Of a stretch of DNA of 64,000 nt, positions 1-7,920 are shown piece after piece. Under the pieces are notes generated by a model. That model searched no databases, was not told the DNA's origin, and saw only the letters and a list, made by a program, of their open reading frames with translations. Both the position numbers and the translations under genes were made by a program. Numbering within the stretch: the first letter of the stretch is position 1; every line of letters begins with the position of its first letter. Source of the stretch: Streptomyces naganishii JCM 4654. Lineage in GTDB: Bacteria > Actinomycetota > Actinomycetes > Streptomycetales > Streptomycetaceae. The stretch covers positions 523,444 through 587,443 of the forward strand of contig NZ_BMVF01000002.1 of assembly GCF_014650575.1 (NCBI RefSeq). Direction: 5' to 3'.

Positions 1-19
1 AGCGGGGCGTCGCGGGGCC

Positions 20-934
20 TCAGCAGCTTCCCGGCGGATACCCGGGGAGCAGCGCGGCGAGTGCGGTGGCGAGGCGGCCGACCGTGGGCCGGTCGGCCGG
101 GTCCGGCCGCAGACAGCCGTCGACGGCCGCGGCGAGCGGGCGCGGCAGCCGCCGCCGCGCGGCGACGGGCGGGGCGGCCTCCTCCAGCTGGGGATACCGG
201 GGGTCCGTGTCCTGGCTCCAATCCCGTTCCCGTTCCCGTTCCCGGCCCCGGTCCCGCTCGAACGGCACCTCCCCGGTCGCCGTCTCGTACAGCGTCACGC
301 CGATGCCCCACACGTCGACGGCGGTGGTGAGCGTGCCGCCGGCCGCCTGCTCCGGGGCGAGGTAGCTGAAGGTGCCCACCCCGGGCGGGACCGGCCCGGG
401 CGGCCGGGCCAGGCCCAGGTCGAGCAGCTTGGCGTGCCCCCGGTCGACGACGACGTTGGACGGCTTGAGGTCCAGGTGCAGCAGGTCCCGCCCGTGCAGA
501 TAGTGCACCGCGGAGCACAACTGCACGCCGAGCATCGCCACGTCGGTGGCGGCCGGGCGGCGCCGGAGCCGGTGGACGAGGTGGGCGAGCGTCTCCCCGG
601 TGAGCGTCTCCAGGACGACCACGGGCTCGGGCCCGTCGAAGGTCTCGTACCCGCGGACCAGGTGTGGGTGGGTGAAGTCGCGCAGCCAGCGGCCCTCCCG
701 CAGCAGCCGGTCGGCGAGGTCGTCCTCGTCGCGCCGGTCGGGACGCAGCACCTTGACCACGCACCGGCAGGCCCGTTCGTCGCTCCAGGCGTCGTACAGG
801 TCCAGCCACCCGGTGCGGACCAGATGCCCGAGCACCTCGTAGCCGGGGGCGGGCCGGGCGCCGGGGGCGAGGGGAGGGGGCAGCGGCGGAGGCGCGTAGG
901 GCGGGGGTGGTGCGCTCCGGGTGGTGGCGGTCAC
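20..934 (-). CDS. Serine/threonine protein kinase, cytosolic
   Basis: Predicted 304-residue Hanks-type kinase. After a Pro/Ala-rich N-terminus (about residues 8-30) come the ATP-binding Lys61 in CVVKVL, a catalytic loop HLDLKPSN (153-160), DLG in place of DFG (172-174) and APEQ (193-196). The glycine-rich loop is poorly preserved. There is no membrane segment or extracellular sensor domain, so it is shorter than PknB-type receptors and probably cytosolic. A GTG start at 934 is chosen because it overlaps the stop of the upstream ABC transporter gene (GTGA), implying translational coupling. An Arg/Glu run near residues 220-230 is coded by a six-base repeat (gttccc on the + strand). The substrate is unknown; the neighbour suggests control of the exporter, which is inference. 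Confidence 0.88.
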   Translation of the reverse strand: MTATTRSAPPPPYAPPPLPPPLAPGARPAPGYEVLGHLVRTGWLDLYDAWSDERACRCVVKVLRPDRRDEDDLADRLLREGRWLRDFTHPHLVRGYETFDGPEPVVVLETLTGETLAHLVHRLRRRPAATDVAMLGVQLCSAVHYLHGRDLLHLDLKPSNVVVDRGHAKLLDLGLARPPGPVPPGVGTFSYLAPEQAAGGTLTTAVDVWGIGVTLYETATGEVPFERDRGRERERERDWSQDTDPRYPQLEEAAPPVAARRRLPRPLAAAVDGCLRPDPADRPTVGRLATALAALLPGYPPGSC

Positions 935-2868
935 GACGCCACCGCCCCGCGGGAACCGGCGCCCGTACCCGTACCCGTATCCGTACCGGTGCCGGAACCC
1001 GTACCACCGCCGGGCCCCGCACCACCGCCGGGCCCCGCACCGCCGCCGCCGCCGGACCCCGCACCGTCGACCGCGTGCAGCCGTTGCAGCCGGGCGTACG
1101 TCCCGCCGCGCAGGAACAGTTCGTCGTGGGTGCCGGACTCGACGACCCGGCCGTGGTCGAGCACCACGATCCGGGTGGCGTCGCGCACGGTGAGCATGTT
1201 GTGCGAGATCACGACGGTGGTCCGCCCCGCCATCAGGCGCCGCAGCGGCTCCATGATCCGGCGGGCGGAGTCGGCGTCGAGACCGGTGGTCGGCTCGTCC
1301 AGGAGCAGCACGGGCGCGTCCCTGACCATCGCGCGGGCGATCGCGAGCCGCTGGCGCTGCCCGCCCGACAGCGTCCGCCCGCGCTGGCCGACCATCGTGT
1401 CGTAGCCCTCGGGGAGCAGCCGGATGAACTCGTCGGCGTCCGCGGCGCGCGCCGCCGCCACGATCTCGGCGTCGGTGGCGTCCGGCCGGCCGTAGGCGAT
1501 GTTCTCCCGCACGGTGTCGTGCAGTACGAGGGTCTCCTGGAGCACGACGGCCACGTTGTCGCGCACGTCGGCGAGGGCCAGTTCGCGCAGGTCGGTGCCG
1601 TCGAGCCGGACGGCGCCGCGGTCGGGGTCGTAGAACCGCAACTGGAGCTTGGCGACGGTGGACTTGCCGGCCCCGCTGGCCCCGACGAGGGCGAGCGTCT
1701 CCCCGGGACGGACGTGGAAGGACACGTCCGACAGCGCCGGGCGGGACGCGCCGGGGTAGCCGAAGGACACGCCGTCGAACTCGACCGCGCCCCGCGCCCG
1801 CCCGATCCGCCGCGGGCGGGCGGCCTCGGTGACCTGGGGCCGCTGGTCGAGCAGTTCGGCGATCCGCTCGGCGGAGGCGGAGGCGGAGTAGAAGGTGGTG
1901 CCGAGGCGGGAGAGGTCCCGTACCGGGCTGTAGAGCTTGCCGATCAGGGCCAGGAACACCAGCAGCCCGCCGAGCGTGAGCTGGCCCTGCGCCAGCTTCC
2001 AGGTGCCGAGTCCCATCACGGCGAGGCCGCCGCACACCTCGATGAGCTCGACCAGCGGCCGGTAGACGGCGCGGATGCGCACGGAGGCCATCGCCGCGTG
2101 GTACTTGCCGAGGTTCTCGCGCTCGAAGCGGCGCGCCTCCCAGGACTGCCGGTTGTACGCCTGCACCAGCGCCACGTTGCCCAGGGACTCCTCGGCGACC
2201 GCGCTGAGCGAGCCGCTGCGGCGCCTGCGTTCGCGCGAGGCGTCCTTGATCAGCCGGGAGAAGTGGCGGGCGGCGCCCCAGAACAGCGGCACGATGACGA
2301 GCGCGAGGAGGGTGAGGTCCCAGCGCAGGTAGAAGAGCAGTCCGAGGAAGACCCCGAGCCGGATCACGTGGTAGAGGCCGTCCGCCACGCCCGAGAGCAG
2401 GAACGTCTCGACGGCGTCCACGTCTCCCGTGACCCGGGACAGCACGTCCCCGAGCCGGCGCCGTTCGAAGAAGCCCAGCGACAGCCCCTGGACGTGCCGG
2501 AACACGTCGGCGCGCAGCGAGAGCAGGAAGCGCTCGCTGACGGACGCCGAGGTCATGTCGTCGGCGAAGCCGAGCACTCCGGAGGCGAGAATGAGGCCCA
2601 GGTAGGTGGGCGCGATCCACAGGAACGGCTTGAGGTCCCGGGGTACCAGCACCTCGTCGACGACGAGCTTGAAGAGCCACAGTTCACCGGCGTCGACGAG
2701 CGGCCCGACCAGGCTGAGCAGGACGAGCGGGAACAGCCAGCCCCGGCGCCCGCGCGTGTAGGGCCAGAAACGCCGGAACACCTCGCGCGGGGGCAGTACG
2801 GGGGCGGCCGCGACGACGGCCTCCGACTCCCCGCCCACCGACAGCAGACGCCGCAGCAGGTGTGCCAT
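931..2868 (-). CDS. ABC exporter, fused permease and ATPase
   Basis: A 645-residue half-transporter of the ABCB/MsbA type: six predicted membrane segments (about residues 35-320), then a nucleotide-binding domain with Walker A GASGAGKST near residue 393, signature LSGGQRQR near 499 and Walker B VLLLDEPTTGLD. It should export a lipid, peptide or drug and probably works as a homodimer, since no second half-transporter is adjacent. The last 45 residues are low-complexity Gly/Thr/Pro coded by short tandem repeats, unusual for the family. A GAAGGAAG ribosome site precedes the ATG. The stop overlaps the kinase start, so the two form an operon. Substrate cannot be predicted. Confidence 0.9.
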   Translation of the reverse strand: MAHLLRRLLSVGGESEAVVAAAPVLPPREVFRRFWPYTRGRRGWLFPLVLLSLVGPLVDAGELWLFKLVVDEVLVPRDLKPFLWIAPTYLGLILASGVLGFADDMTSASVSERFLLSLRADVFRHVQGLSLGFFERRRLGDVLSRVTGDVDAVETFLLSGVADGLYHVIRLGVFLGLLFYLRWDLTLLALVIVPLFWGAARHFSRLIKDASRERRRRSGSLSAVAEESLGNVALVQAYNRQSWEARRFERENLGKYHAAMASVRIRAVYRPLVELIEVCGGLAVMGLGTWKLAQGQLTLGGLLVFLALIGKLYSPVRDLSRLGTTFYSASASAERIAELLDQRPQVTEAARPRRIGRARGAVEFDGVSFGYPGASRPALSDVSFHVRPGETLALVGASGAGKSTVAKLQLRFYDPDRGAVRLDGTDLRELALADVRDNVAVVLQETLVLHDTVRENIAYGRPDATDAEIVAAARAADADEFIRLLPEGYDTMVGQRGRTLSGGQRQRLAIARAMVRDAPVLLLDEPTTGLDADSARRIMEPLRRLMAGRTTVVISHNMLTVRDATRIVVLDHGRVVESGTHDELFLRGGTYARLQRLHAVDGAGSGGGGGAGPGGGAGPGGGTGSGTGTDTGTGTGAGSRGAVAS

Positions 2869-2965
2869 GGCACGTGACTTCCTTCGCGGTCGGGCATACG
2901 GTCACGCGGCCGGGCGGACCGGCGCTCGCGATCGCGTCACCGGTCCGCCCGGCCTCGGCCCGATG

Positions 2966-3130
2966 TCACCTCCCGTGATCCGAGTGGCGGCCCTCGCCGT
3001 GGTCGTGACCCCGGCCGTGATGTCCGTTCATCGACGACTCGTCGCGTCCGTGGCTGGAGTCGTCCCCGTGCCCGTGGTGGTCACCGTGGTCGCGGCGCTT
3101 GGCAGGAAAGAGATCTTTGAAGATCGCCAT
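2966..3130 (-). CDS. Histidine-rich 54-residue protein
   Basis: A small gene with a strong ribosome site (GGGAGG, about 7 bases before ATG). The product begins MAIFKDLFPAKRR and the rest is almost only His, Gly, Asp, Ser and Arg, with 11 histidines in DHGDHHGHGDD- and GHDHGEGRHSDHG-like stretches. No membrane segment or signal peptide. Such composition is typical of metal (Ni, Zn, Co) binding or storage peptides, but no family is recognised and the function is inferred from composition alone. It lies upstream of the ABC transporter on the same strand, about 100 bases away, and is divergent from the sortase-substrate gene. Confidence 0.6.
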   Translation of the reverse strand: MAIFKDLFPAKRRDHGDHHGHGDDSSHGRDESSMNGHHGRGHDHGEGRHSDHGR

Positions 3131-3353
3131 GGCATTCCTCCCACTGGAACGTGCCTTGTAGTTGATACGGGGCGGACGGGGGAACCGGATGGGACATTCA
3201 GCAAAAAAGCGGCAAATTGCCACCAGGGCCCCTCCAGTCACCCTCGCATGGCTTTGCCTTTCCTTTACAACCCGGCCCACCGCCCCCTCGTCTCTCCGCA
3301 CGACCGGCCGGTCCCCAGCACCACCCGACCCGACCGACGAGAGAGAGCGACCC

Positions 3354-3794
3354 ATGCGCCGTACCGTCCTGAGCGCCCTGGCCCTGGCGTGCACCGCCGT
3401 ACTGGCGGGCACCGTGCCCGCCTTCGCCGACGGCGGCTCCCCGACCGCGGCCCCGAGGAAGACGCCGACCGCGGCACCGGCCGAACCCGGGAGGACCGCC
3501 CCTACCCCGGTCCCGACCAGGGCCCCCTCCGAGGCCCCCGCCCCCGCCGTCCCCACGCCCAGGGCCACGCCGACCGCCCCCCGCCCGGTGCCGAGCGAGG
3601 CCCCGACCCGCGCCCCCTCCGGGGGCCAGGTCGCCGTCGTGCCGAAGGGCGCGCCGGACACCGGAGTGGCCGTCACGTCCTCGCGGTCCGGCCCGGGCGC
3701 GGCGGTGATCGGCGGCGGCGCGGCCGGCACGGCCCTGCTGGCGGGCGGCGCGGCGGTCTTCGCCGTACGCCGCCGGAGGGCGACCGGAGCATGA
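3354..3794 (+). CDS. Secreted Pro/Ala-rich wall-anchored protein, probable sortase substrate
   Basis: 146 residues: a signal peptide (about 1-25, ending PAFA), a long low-complexity Pro/Thr/Ala stalk with no globular domain (about 27-100), then a cell-wall sorting signal made of APDTG, a hydrophobic segment (VIGGGAAGTALLAGGAAVFAV) and the basic tail RRRR. APDTG departs from the LPXTG and LAXTG consensus, but its position and the following hydrophobic-basic order are right for sortase processing. The stop overlaps the start of the sortase gene (ATGA), which makes a dedicated substrate-enzyme pair likely. The start is the ATG directly before the signal peptide. Confidence 0.8.
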   Translation: MRRTVLSALALACTAVLAGTVPAFADGGSPTAAPRKTPTAAPAEPGRTAPTPVPTRAPSEAPAPAVPTPRATPTAPRPVPSEAPTRAPSGGQVAVVPKGAPDTGVAVTSSRSGPGAAVIGGGAAGTALLAGGAAVFAVRRRRATGA

Positions 3795-4450
3795 CCCGGC
3801 CCCCCGGGCGCGTCCTCGCCGCGGCCACGGCGGCGCTGGCCGCCCTGCCGGCCGCCCTGCTCGTGGCCTGCGGCGGCCCCGGGGACGGGGGGTCCGCGCA
3901 CACCCCCGCCCGGCCGGCGGCCTCGTCGTCGGCCGGGCGGCCGGCGGGGCAGACGGACCAGGCGGGCCGGCCCGCCCGCCCGCTGCCCCGCTCGGTCCCG
4001 GTCGAACTGCGCATCCCGGCCATCGGCGTCGACACCCCGGTCATGCGGCTGGGCCTGGCGCCGGACGGCACCGTGCAGGTGCCGCCGGTCACGGCGCACG
4101 ACCAGGCGGGCTGGTACGGGCACTCGCCGACCCCGGGCCAGGTCGGCCCGTCGGTCGTCCTCGGCCACGTCACGGTCGGCCGCTACGGCGACGGCGTCTT
4201 CCGCCGCCTGTCCCGGCTGCACCGGGGCGACCGCATCGAGGCCCGCCTGGGCAACGGCACGACGGCGGTGTTCACGGTCGGCTCCGTGCGGACGGTCGCC
4301 AAGGCGCACTTCCCGACCCGGGAGGTGTACGGCGACGTGAACCGCCCCGAGCTGCGCCTGATCACCTGCGGCGGCCCGCGCACCGCGAACGGCTACGAGG
4401 ACAACGTCATCGTCTTCGCCACCCTGAGCGCCGGCACGCCGCCCGGCTGA
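3791..4450 (+). CDS. Class E/F sortase
   Basis: 219 residues. An N-terminal hydrophobic segment ends in LLVACGG, which could be a lipobox or simply the membrane anchor. A disordered Pro/Ala linker follows, then a sortase domain starting near PVELRIPAIGVDTPV. Catalytic residues are visible: His in VVLGHVTVGRYG, Cys in LRLITCGG and a downstream Arg. It should be a transpeptidase anchoring surface proteins to peptidoglycan outside the membrane. It overlaps the preceding substrate-like gene by four bases. The length and the short catalytic domain resemble the class F enzymes common in actinobacteria; class E is the alternative. Confidence 0.88.
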   Translation: MTRPPGRVLAAATAALAALPAALLVACGGPGDGGSAHTPARPAASSSAGRPAGQTDQAGRPARPLPRSVPVELRIPAIGVDTPVMRLGLAPDGTVQVPPVTAHDQAGWYGHSPTPGQVGPSVVLGHVTVGRYGDGVFRRLSRLHRGDRIEARLGNGTTAVFTVGSVRTVAKAHFPTREVYGDVNRPELRLITCGGPRTANGYEDNVIVFATLSAGTPPG

Positions 4451-4526
4451 CTGCCGGGCCGGCCGCCCGACCGGCAGTCAGAAGACCGGGCAGGTCAGGC
4501 ATTTCCCCCGTAGATCCTGGAGAGCG

Positions 4527-5018
4527 TTGAAACGGTCCCGCGACAAGGCAGCGTCCGAGCTGTTCGCAGCCCTGTACCCGCGCCTCGCCGGGTGGTGCCG
4601 CCGTCTCGTCGACGACGACGAGACGGCGCACGAGATCGCCGCGGAGGCGTTCACCCGCCTGTGGGCCCGCTGGACATCGGTGGACGAGCCCCGCGGCTTC
4701 CTCTACGTCACCGCCGCCAACCTCGTCCGCGACCACTGGCGCAAGCTGGAGCGCGAGCGCAGGGCGGTGCGCAGGGCGACGACGGAGGCCGCGGTCCGCC
4801 CGCACCCGGAACAGGCGGACCCCTCGGTACGCCTGCTGGTCCAGTCGCTCCCGGAACGGCTCCGTATCCCGATCCTCCTCCACTACTACGCTGACATGCC
4901 GATCCGGGAGGTGTCCGCGCTGACCGGACGCAAGGAAGGAACCGTCAAGGCCGACCTGCACGCGGCCCGGGAACTGCTCCGCGTCCACCTGAGGAGAAGC
5001 CTTGACCACACGCTTTGA
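4527..5018 (+). CDS. ECF-family RNA polymerase sigma factor
   Basis: 163 residues. Region 2 lies at about residues 10-75 (DDDETAHEIAAEAFTRLW, then EPRGFLYVTAANLVRDHWRK) and region 4 at about 105-155 (LPERLRIPILLHYYADMP and a helix-turn-helix IREVSALTGRKEGTVKADL). The TTG start is chosen because it sits 5-8 bases after GGAGAG and opens the conserved region directly. It would direct RNA polymerase to a small regulon. The next gene overlaps its end by 17 bases and codes for a membrane protein, a usual place for an anti-sigma factor. The nearby sortase genes may belong to the regulon, which is inference. Confidence 0.88.
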   Translation: MKRSRDKAASELFAALYPRLAGWCRRLVDDDETAHEIAAEAFTRLWARWTSVDEPRGFLYVTAANLVRDHWRKLERERRAVRRATTEAAVRPHPEQADPSVRLLVQSLPERLRIPILLHYYADMPIREVSALTGRKEGTVKADLHAARELLRVHLRRSLDHTL

Positions 5019-5583
5019 GGACGCCCCGGAGCCCGACGACCCCCTGACGGTCATCCTGCGCCCGGCCGCCCCCGACCACCTGAGCCCGCCCGCCGGCCAG
5101 TACGACCGCGTCCGCCGCGCGGCGACCCGCCGCCGCCTGCTGCGCACGGCGGCCGCCACCGCGGTGACCTGCGCGGCAGCGGCCCTCCTGGCCCTGCCGC
5201 TCCACCACCTGACGACCGCCCCCGACACCCCGGCGCGCCCGGCGACCCCCCTGGCCCCGCCACTCCCCCGGGAGAGCCCGCCCATCCCTACCCGGGAGAG
5301 CCCGCCCACTCCGACCCGGGAGAGCCCGCCCACCCCGAACGCCTCCCCACCCCTCTCCGAGCCCCCTACGAAGACCCCGGCCCCGACTCCGACGCCGACC
5401 TCACCCCGGAGTCTTCCCCCGTCCACGGCCCCCGGCCGCACCGCGCCGTCGGCCCGGGCCCCGAGGCCCGGCGGCGTGAGTCCCACGGCCGGCACCACGG
5501 TCCGGGCCCCCGACCGCACACCATCGCCGTCGGCGGCACCGGCAACCGGAAGCCCCGCCGCCCGACAGGCCCCGAGGGGCTGA
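5002..5583 (+). CDS. Single-pass membrane protein with Pro-rich tail, putative anti-sigma partner
   Basis: 193 residues. A cytoplasmic N-terminus of about 45 residues is rich in Asp, Pro and Arg; a transmembrane segment lies at about 50-70 (AAATAVTCAAAALLALPL); about 120 residues of Pro/Thr/Ser-rich extracellular tail follow, with three PTRESPP-type repeats. The TTG start follows GAGGAG by about 6 bases and overlaps the sigma gene, so translation is coupled. The topology fits a membrane anti-sigma factor, but there is no HxxxCxxC zinc motif and the cytoplasmic part is very short. It could equally be a wall-spanning protein controlled by the sigma factor. Confidence 0.65.
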   Translation: MTTRFEDAPEPDDPLTVILRPAAPDHLSPPAGQYDRVRRAATRRRLLRTAAATAVTCAAAALLALPLHHLTTAPDTPARPATPLAPPLPRESPPIPTRESPPTPTRESPPTPNASPPLSEPPTKTPAPTPTPTSPRSLPPSTAPGRTAPSARAPRPGGVSPTAGTTVRAPDRTPSPSAAPATGSPAARQAPRG

Positions 5584-5835
5584 CGCCAGGCTTTTTCTGC
5601 CTCCGCCACGTCCGGACCCGGGCGGCCGTACGCAGCCCGGTGCGGTGATCGTGCTTCGCTCGGGGATGGTCGGCCCACGGGCCCGATGGCCGTCGCCGGT
5701 CGTCATGGCCGCTGTCGAGCGGCCACATGGAGCATGATCGAAGTGCGACCGCCGTCGCGCGCTTCGACCATGGGCTCAAGGGCGGAGTGCCAGCCGAGCA
5801 CTCCGCCGGGTCATGCGTCAAAGGAAGAGGGAACT

Positions 5836-6486
5836 ATGACGGCAGCGACGGAGACTCCCACTCGTGAAAAGGCCGGGGGAGGCCAGGAAGAGACCGGCGA
5901 GGAATCCACCTTCGGCCCGCTCCTGCTGGCGGCCTTGCTGTCCCGGCGCGAGGAGCGTGGCGAGGAGTCGATCATCGAGCACCCGGTCCTGCTCGCCGCG
6001 CTGGCGCGCCGCCGTGAGGAGGGCGGGGAGGAGTCGATCATCGAGCACCCGCTCCTGCTTGCCGCGCTGGCGCGCCGCCGTGAGGAGGGCGGGGAGGAGT
6101 CGATCATCGAGCATCCGCTCCTGCTTGCCGCGCTGGCGCGCCGCCGCCGGGAGGAGGGCGGGGAGGAGTCGATCATCGAGCACCCGCTCCTGCTCGCCGC
6201 GCTCATGCGCCGCCGCCGGGAGGAGGGCGGGGAGGAGTCGATCATCGAGCACCCGCTCCTGCTCGCCGCGCTCATGCGCCGCCGTGAGGGGCGTCGTGAG
6301 GAGTCGATCATCGAACATCCGCTCCTGCTCGCCGCGCTCATGCGCCGCCGCCGGGAGGAGGGCGGGGAGGAGTCGATCATCGAGCACCCGCTCCTGCTCG
6401 CCGCGCTCATGCGCCGCCGCCGCGAGGAGCGTGGCGAGCCGCTGATCCAGCATCCCCTCCTGCTTGCTGCGCTCATGCGCCGCTGA
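5836..6486 (+). CDS. Nine-unit tandem-repeat protein of unknown function
   Basis: 216 residues, nearly all repeat. After about 22 Thr/Glu/Gly-rich residues come nine units of 21-23 residues with consensus REEGGEESIIEHPLLLAALM followed by two to four Arg. The first unit (GEESTFGPLLLAALLSRR) and the last (GEPLIQHPLLLAALMRR) are divergent; the middle ones are nearly identical. Each unit has an acidic head, a hydrophobic core and a basic end, so the basic end of one abuts the acidic head of the next. No signal peptide. A GGAAGAGGG ribosome site precedes the ATG. It lies 91 bases upstream of another unrecognised gene on the same strand. The family is not recognised; possibilities are a self-assembling scaffold, a membrane-surface protein or a precursor cut at the Arg runs. 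All of these are inference. Confidence 0.75.
   Translation: MTAATETPTREKAGGGQEETGEESTFGPLLLAALLSRREERGEESIIEHPVLLAALARRREEGGEESIIEHPLLLAALARRREEGGEESIIEHPLLLAALARRRREEGGEESIIEHPLLLAALMRRRREEGGEESIIEHPLLLAALMRRREGRREESIIEHPLLLAALMRRRREEGGEESIIEHPLLLAALMRRRREERGEPLIQHPLLLAALMRR
5962..6483 (+). repeat. Minisatellite of 66/69-bp units inside the repeat-protein gene
   Basis: The 14-base word GAGGAGTCGATCAT recurs at 5962, 6028, 6094, 6163, 6232, 6298 and 6367, giving spacings of 66, 66, 69, 69, 66 and 69 bases. All spacings are multiples of three, so copy-number change keeps the frame. The three-base length difference is one extra Arg codon. Near-identity at synonymous positions indicates recent duplication or gene conversion. 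A degenerate first unit lies before 5962, and the final unit ends at the stop codon. Confidence 0.95.
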
Positions 6487-6577
6487 CAGGAAACAGCGAC
6501 ACTCTGCCCCCCGATCCCCGCAGTCGTGGCATCGGGGGGCGAGGCCCGTACGGCAACCGAAGACCTGAGGAAACAAA

Positions 6578-6994
6578 ATGGCAGCTGAGTCCGGCGACAA
6601 ATCGGAACGGGATCCCTTGGAGACCTTTGTCGACGAGATCTTCGAAGAAATCGTGCGCGATGCCGGAATCTCCAGTACCGGCACCGGTGTCAAGCACGGA
6701 AAGGACCCACTGGCGGGCGCCCTGATGGAGGCGGCCGTGGCGCTCCTTTCCCAGCCGCCTTCCCGCTCCTCAGAACTGGAACGGGTGTTGCTCGCGCAGA
6801 CACTCGCGACCGCACTGGCAGACTCTCTCGCGCCCGCACTGGCCGACGTGCTGGCCACGGAGATCATGAAGGTGCTGAATCACCACGCGGACACCCAGGG
6901 TGGCGGCAGTGGTGAACACGTCGGCGGATCCAGCCGCAGCCCACGCTCCTCCGGCGGGAGTGAGCGGCAGCGGTCTGGTGACGGTCACTGCTGA
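6578..6994 (+). CDS. Conserved-looking hypothetical protein, partner of the repeat protein
   Basis: 138 residues, not recognised. GAGG lies 7 bases before the ATG. Visible parts: an acidic amphipathic N-terminal stretch (DPLETFVDEIFEEIVRDAG), a hydrophobic helical region at about 45-105 (DPLAGALMEAAVALL, VLLAQTLATALADSLAPALA, VLATEIMKVL), and a disordered Gly/Ser/Arg tail ending in Cys. There is no signal peptide and no clear transmembrane helix. The pattern of acidic residues followed by Leu/Ala-rich helices echoes the repeat units of the upstream protein, and the genes are co-directional, so they may work together. Function unknown. Confidence 0.6.
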   Translation: MAAESGDKSERDPLETFVDEIFEEIVRDAGISSTGTGVKHGKDPLAGALMEAAVALLSQPPSRSSELERVLLAQTLATALADSLAPALADVLATEIMKVLNHHADTQGGGSGEHVGGSSRSPRSSGGSERQRSGDGHC

Positions 6995-7467
6995 GGTCGG
7001 CGTGCCGGCTGTGGGCGGGGCTGCTTCGGCGCGGGTGCTTGCGGCCCTGTGGGTTTCCGGCGCCTCGGGCAGCCTGCGTACCCGCCCGGTCAGGCACGCC
7101 GTGGGGCCGTGACCTTCGAGACTCGCGCCGAAGCGGCCGGCCCCGTGCCCCGGGCTGGAGTGTGCCGCACTCTGTGCCGTTCCACTCCTGTTCGCGAACC
7201 TGGGCGAGTGCGCGCCGCTCCACCCGAACCCGTATCACGATCTGCCCGGGCCCCGACGTCCGACGCTTGCGGATCACCGAATCCGGGAGCAGGGACACCT
7301 GGAGACACCGCTCAACCCGATCAGGAAAAAGCTTGTTGATGTCCGGCGACGGGCGAGAATTCACCCCCGAAACGTAGACTCGTCCCCTGCGGAGGAAGCC
7401 GCTTGAATGTCTCGAGGCGGCGAAAAGCGGGATCAAATACGCACAGATCGGACGAGGGGTGGCTCGT
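6995..7467. other. Intergenic region without a supported gene
   Basis: About 470 bases between the repeat-protein pair and the monooxygenase gene. Short open frames exist on both strands, but none combines a start with a ribosome site and Streptomyces-like third-position GC. The last 150 bases are relatively AT-rich and may hold the promoter of the following gene. It may be decayed sequence; nothing specific is seen. Confidence 0.5.
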
Positions 7468-7794
7468 GTGTCAAGCGGGGGCATGTTCAGCGTCTACGGA
7501 CGAATGACCGCACTGTCCGGTCGGCGTGACGAACTGATCAACGTGCTTCTTGACGGCTTCCGCGCGGGCGGCGATGGCAGCGGCCTGCTCACTTACAGCA
7601 TCAACACGGTGGTTGACGACCCGGACGCGATTTGGCTGACGCAGTTGTGGATCGACAAGGATGCACACGATGCGACCACGCGTTCCGAGCCGGTCGCAGC
7701 AGTGACGCGCCGACTTCCTCAACTGCTGGCCCGGCAGCCCGAGGGCTTGTACGGTCACGCCGTCCATGTTCACGGCCAGACCGCGGAGTCCTGA
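7468..7794 (+). CDS. ABM-domain (antibiotic biosynthesis monooxygenase-like) protein
   Basis: 108 residues forming one ferredoxin-like ABM domain: a beta strand FSVYGRMTALSGRRDELINVL, a central YSINTVVDDPDAIWLTQLWID (cut here for length: strand plus W-containing turn) and DAHDATTRSEPVAAVTRRLP. Family members are small dimeric oxygenases, heme-degrading enzymes or scavengers of quinones and methylglyoxal. The GTG at 7468 is preferred because GAGGGG lies about 7 bases upstream; the GTG at 7459 or the ATG at 7483 are alternatives. It stands alone between decayed sequences, so no pathway can be inferred. Confidence 0.75.
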   Translation: MSSGGMFSVYGRMTALSGRRDELINVLLDGFRAGGDGSGLLTYSINTVVDDPDAIWLTQLWIDKDAHDATTRSEPVAAVTRRLPQLLARQPEGLYGHAVHVHGQTAES

Positions 7795-7920
7795 CCGCAC
7801 GTTGCCCGCGCTATACCGCGCCACCGCCGAGCGCGGTCCTCGCGCCAACCTGCAAAATGGCGCCGCTGTGAGCGGAGTCCCGGACAAGGCGGATACGGCA
7901 ACCACCTGTCTGGGGGTGTA

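Noticed and set aside
5962..6483. Regular repeats considered as a CRISPR array
   Set aside because: Units are contiguous 66/69-bp copies with no unique spacers, and they keep one coding frame.
6864..7484. Minus-strand frame across the intergenic region near 7 kb
   Set aside because: No ribosome site, poor third-position GC and overlap with two better genes.
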